From positions 1-64,000 of the forward strand of contig SWBL01000149.1 of the NCBI GenBank assembly GCA_024195585.1: a DNA stretch of 64,000 bases, given 5' to 3'. Below are positions 57,114 through 64,000 of the stretch, piece by piece. Origin of the DNA: Aureobasidium sp. EXF-3400 (lineage: Eukaryota > Ascomycota > Dothideomycetes > Dothideales > Saccotheciaceae). The translations under genes and the position numbers were made by a program. Every line of letters starts with the position of its first letter. The stretch's first letter is position 1. The notes under the pieces were generated by a model. The model had not been told where the DNA came from, made no database searches, and saw nothing but the letters and a program-made list of their open reading frames with translations.

Positions 57114-58249
57114 GATCGTTCATCTGTCTTTGCAACCAAAGTGGCGACGCGAACTTGTTTTATGCACAGGTACAACTGCGCTTGCCTTGGGGGGCGACGC
57201 GATGCTCCGCGACAGTGACGCGCTCACGTGCCAAGCCAACCCTGCTCCTGCCTGATGTCTTGCTACCTACTCTTGTCGTCGACTGCCTAGACATTTTGTG
57301 GCAAGACATATCAAGGGCGTCTGCTTTTTTGCCACACTTGCTGCCTGCGCTCAAATTCAATCTTGCCGTCACTTCCCCATCGCGATTGTTTCAGACATTC
57401 TGCGATCGATACATCAGAAATCCATTCACCCAAGAGATGTTAAGCTTCGATATCGATTGAGTCTAATCCACAGGACACCGCTGCTCGTATCTGATTGTTA
57501 TTGACGGTATGCCAGTATCGACATCTCGTTCACATTCACCGCCCAATGGTCTCCGAGCCGCCCCCGTGCAAGAGGCGTAGTCTTCATACCCAACTACTCG
57601 CTCGTTCTGTCCTGCTATAACCTAAGTAGGTAAACGATAGCTCTGTGGCAAGACATCGCTTGCAGTATCTTGAGAAGGTCCAAGGCCCTGCATGTGACAG
57701 CCATACTTTGGGATCCGCTCATTCGTTCAGCCTCGCACACGAGCGGCGTCTTCAGCATGTGTAGTAGCACTGCAGCTCACCCCATGTGAATCCCATGCGT
57801 GTCTACCGCTGTGTACGCTGCTTTACATGCTGCTTGCAGAAGCAGAGTCCAGCTGAGGTGGCTGAAACACGCAACTTCTCCATGCTTAATGCAATGCTTA
57901 CTGCCAAAGCTTTGGTTTGCGTAACAACTTTGTCTTCTTGACTACACATGGCAAGCAATCGTTCGCAAGATGTCAGCTGCGTGCATAGCAGTCGACTGAG
58001 CTTCGAGGCTGGATCTCTCACGAGCTTACTGCATGGACTTCGGGAATCTCGAGACAAACTTGTGTCACACGACCCTGTCAGCAACAGGTCCTATCCTGTC
58101 GGGAACGAGGAGGCTTGCAGACGTATGAGGATACCTGTGAAGACCAGAAAAAAGTATCTGTTTGCGAGGCTCGAAGGTCAGCGCAGGGACAAGAATCGAA
58201 GTCAAGCCCAACCCCACAGAAAGAGGCTCTGACAAGAACCAGAATTTGC

Positions 58250-58255
58250 AAAAAA
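58250..58255 (-). terminator. Pol III T-run after tRNA-Cys
   Basis: Six T residues on the minus strand start three bases past the tRNA 3' end. Confidence 0.75.
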
Positions 58256-58257
58256 GA

Positions 58258-58340
58258 AGCTGCTACGCTGGGTCGAACAACGGACCTTAGGATAATTGCA
58301 GAGACTGCAATCCCACGCTCTACCACTGAGCTACAGCAGC
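58258..58340 (-). tRNA. tRNA-Cys(GCA) with an 11-nt intron
   Basis: Acceptor GCTGCTG pairs with TAGCAGC, and the discriminator is U, as required for tRNA-Cys. The D-arm is AGCTCAGTGGTAGAGC. Anticodon stem TGGGA/TCCTA encloses GCA at the anticodon. An 11-nt intron starts after position 37; its TGCAA is complementary to the TTGCA of the anticodon loop, the normal splicing fold. B-box GTTCGACCC is present. Confidence 0.92.
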
Positions 58341-58674
58341 TTGTTGAAAACGTTTTCGAAATTACCGTATATAATTCACTGACTCGCTATACAGCCACGA
58401 TGTAAAGCAGCGCCTCCTGTTCTCCAGTCTCTTCTCGCTTTCCTGCTGACGCTCATCCAGTTGTCGAAAGTCCACACCCGAGATAAAACATTACCTAGCC
58501 ATCAAATGGCACGAACTCAATTAATACCATCGGATGAATCACAGTCGGCAAGAAATCTTGAAGAATTATCGCTATTGTTCTCGTCAAGCCACGCTCGGAC
58601 AAGCACAATCAAAACATCCAGCAAAGGACGCTGCGCCAGCCATCTCGATCATCGCTCATCTCCAGATCACAAGT

Positions 58675-59555
58675 TCAAATCCGGAACACTATGCAAAACA
58701 GCAATGCCATCGCATATCCAATCAGACCCACCAAAGTCCTCTTCTCCCGGTTCCCCAGAACCTCATCCGGAATCCTTTCTTCCTCATAAAACGTTTTCAT
58801 CGTCTCTCTGCTCAACACGCCTCTTTTCCCTGCGGTATTCATCAAACTTACACTCTGCAACAAATTCACAAACCACAAATTCCAAGGTAAAGCAGGCGCA
58901 CCAGCAAGTCTACTCTCCTTATTCCTCCTTGTGTATGTCCGAGCGAGGCTGGGAATGGTGACAGGACCCCCCTTGGCATCATCGAGCATTGTGCGAAAGA
59001 GATGGGGTTGAAAATTGTAGTTGTCGCCTTCGCGGAAATCGAGGCGGGTAAACGAGGCGTCGTGTTCGATGACATTGTGCTGGCGCATATTGATCAAATC
59101 AAATGTCCCATCCTTGCGAAGGAGAGAGCGAAGAGGGTTTGTTATGGCTGATGCTAGTGCTTTTTCCATGTGGAGAGCTGTCATCAGGGCTTCTTCGACC
59201 TGAGGCATGGTGATGTTTTTGCCGTCGCGAGGGCTGTGTGTGTCAGTTCATGCATACGAACAAGGCGGTGGTGAACAGACAGAAATCCTGAATTCGACAA
59301 TGAGTTCAGACCTGGGCAAGGACCACGGTCGGTGATGTTGCCTCGGACGTAGTAGTGATCGCCGCCTTTCGAGTTGGTGAGTACGTTTTTGTTCTCTGCC
59401 GAAATATCGGAGGTCCAAAGACCCTTGGTGAGGTCTGTGAGGCCAAGATACATCTTGTCGAGATCGTATATGGAGGGGAAATCAGAACAAGACGAATAGT
59501 ATGCGTTGACAGAAGAGGTGTTGTGCTCAAGACGAGCGTTCGACCATGATAACAT
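58675..59555 (-). CDS. Haem-thiolate peroxygenase (chloroperoxidase family) with C-terminal membrane tail
   Basis: Exons 59555-59281 and 59233-58675 join by a 47-nt phase-2 intron (weak GTCTGT donor, AACTGAC branch, CACAG acceptor), 277 aa. RGPCPGLN contains Cys80, the axial haem ligand. EHDAS at 148-152 and the EEERIP segment near 250 match conserved parts of the family; the latter is the usual FFxEERxP motif. The common ANHG after the cysteine reads SNSG here. The N-terminal 75 residues are unusual and there is no signal peptide, whereas a hydrophobic C-terminal stretch (LVGLIGYAMALLFCIVFRI) could anchor it in a membrane. The family uses peroxide for oxygen insertion or epoxidation. It diverges from the alpha-dioxygenase gene, which makes lipid hydroperoxides. 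Upstream exons cannot be excluded. Confidence 0.85.
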
Positions 59556-60166
59556 CGTCTCTCATTAACTCATCTTTGTCAGAACTGGTATTCTGGTGGT
59601 ACAGTACTTGCAGTGTCGAATGCCAGTTTCAGCTCGGTTCTGTTTTCGTAAGGACATAGCCTCGCGCGTGCCTGCATGTGATCCCGAAGCCTGTCAGCTT
59701 GAAGGTATATGGAAGGATCCATGGAGAAACGCTAGTGCTGACATGCAGCCAAATTACATGCATACAGGCAGATTTCAGTCACGCAACATTCCTCCAGACC
59801 CCATCCAGCTCACCAACACCTCCTTCTCGGAACCACCGAGACGAAAATATTTGAGAGGTTGCACAAGCACGTTGCTGATTCTACGATGGGTGGTCTGAGC
59901 TGCAGGGAAGAACCAACTGTACATCAATTGGCTCAACATACGACAAGATATCTTACAAGCAGTATAAGGCCACCCTTCGTAGGATCAGGAACGCATGTGA
60001 TAGTGGTATAAGTATGTGATTACCAAACAGGACAGTGGTCGTCTTCGAGCACAGCCTACTTCCAACCGCCACAACCTCTGTCCAGGCAGCCTCTACTTCG
60101 CAGAAGTATTCAAAAGAGCCCACCTTCTCAGTCAGCAACTATCAGAATCATATCAAACCATTCATC
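59556..60166. promoter_or_regulatory. Divergent promoter of the peroxygenase and alpha-dioxygenase genes
   Basis: A 611-bp gap between opposite start codons. It ends in an AC-rich leader before the dioxygenase start. The arrangement allows joint regulation; no factor-binding site was recognised with confidence. Confidence 0.55.
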
Positions 60167-62360
60167 ATGGATCCTCCAAACTTTCGACCAGGCTTCCTGG
60201 ACAGAATCCTCGTTGCTATATTCCACTTTGTCAATCTGTTTATTCCATGGCACAAACTTCCTAGTATCTTCGGTGCACTCAATCTCGATGCCCTGCGTGT
60301 TGAACTGCGTCAATACAATCTCCATGATGGATACGCTTCTGCCACTGCACAAGGCAATGCCGATAATACTCCAATAGACGACAAGCGTTTCCTCACTGCG
60401 AGAAACTCGGATGGTACAGACAATTCACTCACCATGCCTAAAATGGGCTGTTCTGGAATGCGCTTTGGTCGTAACTTTCCGAGAAAGTACTGCGAGAAGC
60501 CTACTGAGGAACAGCTGTGGACGCCGAATCCGAGGCTGGTTAGCGAAGCTTTCATGTCCAGGAAACCGGGAGAGTTCAAGCCAGCTACTACGTTGAATTT
60601 GCTTGCGGCTGCTTGGATCCAATTCCAGGTTCACGATTGGGTGTTCCATGAGAGCGTACGTGTATCCATACATATCTCTTTAATGCCGCGAGTGCTGATG
60701 CATGGTTAGAGTGAGGAGACATACGATGTGCCTCTCCTCCCCAATGATACCTGGCACAGTGATCAGATGAAGATCTACCGCACCAAACCCGACGAAGCGC
60801 TCGATGCATCCGACATCAAGTGTCCCGGCTACAAGAACACCTCGACTGCCTGGTAAGCACAACACAGTAGCTTACGACATCACAACTCTGCTAACACAAA
60901 CGTACAGGTGGGATGGCTCACAAATCTATGGCTCAAGCGAAGCCAAAACTCAAGAATTGAGAGACCAACACGAAGACGGTAAACTACTCCTCGAGACAAG
61001 AGGTGCTGAAGAATCGTTCCTTCCTCGCGACACGGAAGGAAACCCCAAGACAGGATTCTCAGACAACTGGTGGACTGGTATGGAACTTCTACATACCCTT
61101 TTCGCTTTGGAGCACAATGCCATCTGCGACAAGATTCGTGGAGCACATCCTGATTGGACTGGGTAATATCCTTCGAAAATAACTTGGTGGGATTGAAGCT
61201 GACTGGAACTAGTGACAAGATTTTCGACAAGGCTCGTCTGGTCAACTGTGCTCTGATGGCCAAGATTCACACAGTGTAAGTAGCCAGTACTTGACGATTT
61301 CGCAGGACTCGGCTGACCCCTGTGATTGTAGAGAATGGACGCCTGCTATTCTGGCACATCCGACCATGAAAATCAGTATGAACGCAAACTGGTAAGCCAA
61401 CCCTGACCTGTATTGAACACACCACTGACGACTCCCAAGGTGGGGCATCGCAGGAGAGACCTTGAACAAGATGGTAGGCCGAATCTCCAAGACGAGTGAA
61501 GCCATCAGTGGAATCCCAGGCTCGACAGTCGATCACCAAGGCATCCCATACTCTCTCACCGAGGAGTTTGTATCCGTGTACAGAATGCACTCTCTCATTC
61601 CAGGTAAGTCCCATCTCCTGATTTGTTTCCACCCACTAACAACATCAAAGACAACATCGCCTTCTTCAACCTCCAAACCGGCGCACACAAAACCACAATC
61701 CCCACCGCCGATATCACCTTCAAGGACGCAATCAAACCTCTAAAATCCGGAGCTGTCTCTTTCGCAGACGCCTTATACTCCTTCTGCATAAACTACCCCG
61801 GCGCAATCACAAACAACAACTACGCAAACCTGATGCGCAACCTCCCTACCCCAGACGGCCAAATCAGAGATCTAGCGACCATCGATATCCTGCGCGATCG
61901 CGAACGTGGAGTCCCTCGCTACTGTCAATTCCGCAGATTACTGCGAATGTCGGTCCCAAAGACTTTTGAGGAATTGACTGGTGGGAACAAAGAGCTCGCG
62001 GCGAGACTGGCGAACGTCTACAACAATGATATTGAGACTGTGGATGCGCTTGTGGGTTCACACTCCGAGCCTTTGATTGAAGGATTTGGGTTTAGCGAGA
62101 CTGCGTTCAGAATCTTTATCTTGATGGCTAGCAGGAGACTCAAGAGCGATAGGTTTATCGCTGGCCAGTGGAATGAGGGGATGTATACCAAGGAAGGCTT
62201 TGCTTGGGTGCAGAATACTGGCATGAAGGATGTTTTGGCGAGACACTTCCCTGAGCTGGCTACTGTCATACCGGCGAAGACGAATGTCTTTGCGCCTTGG
62301 ATCAAGTTGCCTGGGTCGAAAGCTTATACTGGCGTGGAGACAAATGCTCCCAAGTCTTGA
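60167..62360 (+). CDS. Fatty-acid alpha-dioxygenase (haem peroxidase/cyclooxygenase superfamily)
   Basis: Seven exons (60167-60655, 60710-60852, 60908-61162, 61214-61276, 61332-61391, 61440-61603, 61651-62360) with six introns of 47-55 nt give 627 aa, the usual size of plant alpha-DOX. Key residues are in place: the distal His156 in QVHDWVFH, WWDGSQIYG (calcium and haem pocket), and the radical-forming Tyr384 with proximal His387 in SVYRMHSLIP. The order WWDGS, ALEHNAICD, WTPAILAHP, YRMHS is that of alpha-dioxygenases rather than of the longer Ppo enzymes, which also carry a P450 domain. It adds oxygen at carbon 2 of fatty acids to form 2-hydroperoxides, which decay to shortened aldehydes. 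The N-terminal MDPPNFRPGFLDRILVAIFH may bind membranes. Confidence 0.95.
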
Positions 62361-62525
62361 ATGAAGCGTGGGAGTACGATGGGAAGGAACGATGGTTGGT
62401 ATTGATAGTGTGCTAAATATACAACGAGCGAGAATTGAATAATACACCGAAACCTGTTGATATGTCATTTCGCTCTGCACAGAGCCTAGTTCGTGGCATC
62501 TCGTGCCTCCATACTTCTGCCAGGC

Positions 62526-63443
62526 TTACCCACCAAGTGCCTTCTTGCCAGTCATGATGACCTGTGTGTTGCTGTCTTCGCCGATCAGATCTTTGTCGAT
62601 CCCCATGAACTTCACATTCAAACCATCAAGCTCGAATGTGTCTTCATCCGGGCCATTAGACAGCAAAGGTGACTTTTGGTATCCTTGTAACGAGTGGATC
62701 ATAGGCAGTTCCTCTTGCAGCGGTGAAATGTGGGCAATAGAGTGGACAAGTGATGACGAACCTAGCCTCCACTGTCAAGGATTTATAGTTGGCAAATGCT
62801 TCGAAGGTATCTGTTATATCGTGCTTCCACAGACCAACATCACCGAATCCGCGGGGTGATGTTTGTTGGCTGATCCCATCGGAGTAAAATACCGCCTTGA
62901 ATGAGATTAAGCTCAGCAGAGGCATCACGCAGAAGACTGCGCAAGCCCTTAGTACCACGCTTGAGAGGCCTAAAAGTAAAGTTAGGAGAGTTTTTGCCAG
63001 CAGAAACTTCACAGTGATAACTTACTAGCCTTTGGACTTGTAAGATACATGAAGGCGGTCAGATCAAGGAGCTTCAACTGCGAGAAAATCCTTGTAGGCA
63101 AGAAACGATGCCTCGAGTTTGCTCCCCCAACGTCTACTCGACCCGGAACGATTGCCCAATCGGTACGTAGCACCATATGTGGCATGACCAGTGATGTATA
63201 CTCTATACTCACTTTTTTGTTGACTCGCGCCATGTTTGGATAGAAGCAATTGATAACTTCAGTAAGACGATCAATGAGATGACCCGAGAACACCATCCCC
63301 GGTATTCTGACATCGACACGCCTATCCGCGAGTAACTTGTAAACCACATTCCGGATCTCGGCAGGCAGATCCATGAATCCGGTTGGTCGTTTCTCGGACG
63401 ATGCAGGTGCGACCATGGCCAGTAAAGCGCAGGCGGGTGGCAT
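62526..63443 (-). CDS. Fungal LPAEIRN-type (F-box-like) protein, 3' half uncertain
   Basis: The start MPPACALLAMVAPASS follows a likely 5'-UTR intron (63472-63531: GTATGT donor, GCTAAC branch, CCCAG acceptor). FMDLPAEIRNVVYKLL is the F-box-like motif of a large Pezizomycotina family of unknown targets. The first exon runs to 63026; a 56-nt intron (62970-63025, CTAAC branch) follows. After it, coding-like segments lie in three frames: PLKRGTKGLRSLL, then DITDTFEAFANYKSLT, then WRLGSSSLVHS running to the stop at 62526 (LDGLNVKFMGIDKDLIGE). No set of normal introns joins all three, so the 3' half may be frame-shifted, misassembled or use splicing I could not resolve. Confidence 0.55.
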
Positions 63444-64000
63444 GATGGACTTCGACAAGGTGAGTGCAAGGCTGGGGCGCACAATCGGGTTAGCGGAGAT
63501 CATTGCCAATAAGAGAAACGACACTACATACCTTTCCAGATGCGTAGAGTAGTTGCCCGGTACTGAGAAAGCGGCGATGGATGTTGACAGCGAAGTAATG
63601 TGATGGGTTACGTGATGTTCGCGTTGGGAAGACCGCTGTTCGTGACAACGACGTGATAGAAATGCAAAGCACGCCGGTGAGATGTAAGAGAGCGGAGAAG
63701 GATTGATAGTGTAAGATAGTTGGAGATGCAAGAGGTTCGAAGGTGTGAGCAAGCAACTTGGAGATGAGAGGCAGCGTGCGGGGACACACAAGACATGAAC
63801 TGTGGAAGTGATGCGAGCGAGGAAGGACCTACCTACCGTCGGTTCTGCCTTTACTTGTTGCTCCGCAGCATTTCTTGGGCTAAAAGCGAAGCCGCGATGC
63901 ACTTCACTTGAGCCTAATTTCTTCGATATACCTTCCCAATCATGCTCGGTCTGTACAGTGGTTCCGATCTCCTGTCAAATGAACGGCCAAATTTTGGATT
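63444..64000. other. 5' flank of the F-box-like gene to the window end
   Basis: Contains the likely 5'-UTR intron of the F-box-like gene and open but unlikely upstream coding frames. No other gene supported before the end of the window. Confidence 0.5.

Larger units (their letters stand above)
57114..58674. other. Intergenic 57114-58674 with tRNA-Cys
   Basis: Left part is the RAD52 promoter. The tRNA-Cys gene lies at 58258-58340. No supported protein gene; frames up to about 95 codons on both strands lack motifs. Confidence 0.55.

Noticed and set aside
60167..62360. Ppo-type linoleate diol synthase
   Set aside because: Length is 627 aa with no C-terminal P450 domain, and the motif order fits alpha-dioxygenases better.

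Overview
The window is nuclear DNA of a filamentous ascomycete (Pezizomycotina), most likely a Dothideomycete. The evidence is short introns of about 47-75 nt with GTRNGT donors, CTRAC branch sites and YAG acceptors, plus a Zn2Cys6 regulator, a HOS3-type deacetylase, a GH11 xylanase, a fungal fatty-acid alpha-dioxygenase and an eukaryotic tRNA-Cys with an intron. The class assignment is inference. Most gene models here were rebuilt by joining reading frames at matched intron phases.

Left part (1-19 kb): two divergent genes encode the two halves of the plant Tm-1 protein (UPF0261 and TIM-barrel). They are followed by two orphan genes, one resembling a worn DEAD-box RecA domain, then a TPR/SET-domain protein. 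A nine-exon gene encodes a secreted Ser/Thr-rich mucin-like surface protein with sixteen 11-residue repeats.

Middle (19-32 kb): a Zn2Cys6 regulator, a ToxD-like MDR oxidoreductase, a small GFA/CENP-V-type zinc protein, a 3-hydroxyisobutyrate dehydrogenase-like enzyme, several short disordered orphans, and a secreted GH11 xylanase with a TATA box and a GGCTAA (XlnR-type) motif upstream.

34-46 kb: a run of minus-strand genes without recognisable function. It includes two membrane proteins that share a C-terminal motif and two neighbouring paralogues that look like OTU/papain-fold proteins with degraded active sites. tRNA-like relics lie between them.

Right part (46-64 kb): housekeeping genes dominate. 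They are a HOS3-like histone deacetylase, a TENA/haem-oxygenase-fold protein, cytosolic methionyl-tRNA synthetase divergent from an LTO1 (Fe-S adaptor) homologue, RAD52, tRNA-Thr(AGU) and tRNA-Cys(GCA). The most interesting locus is a divergent pair near 60 kb: a haem-thiolate peroxygenase (chloroperoxidase family) with a C-terminal membrane tail, and a complete fatty-acid alpha-dioxygenase. Together they suggest a small oxylipin module. The window ends in a fungal LPAEIRN-type protein gene whose 3' half does not read cleanly.
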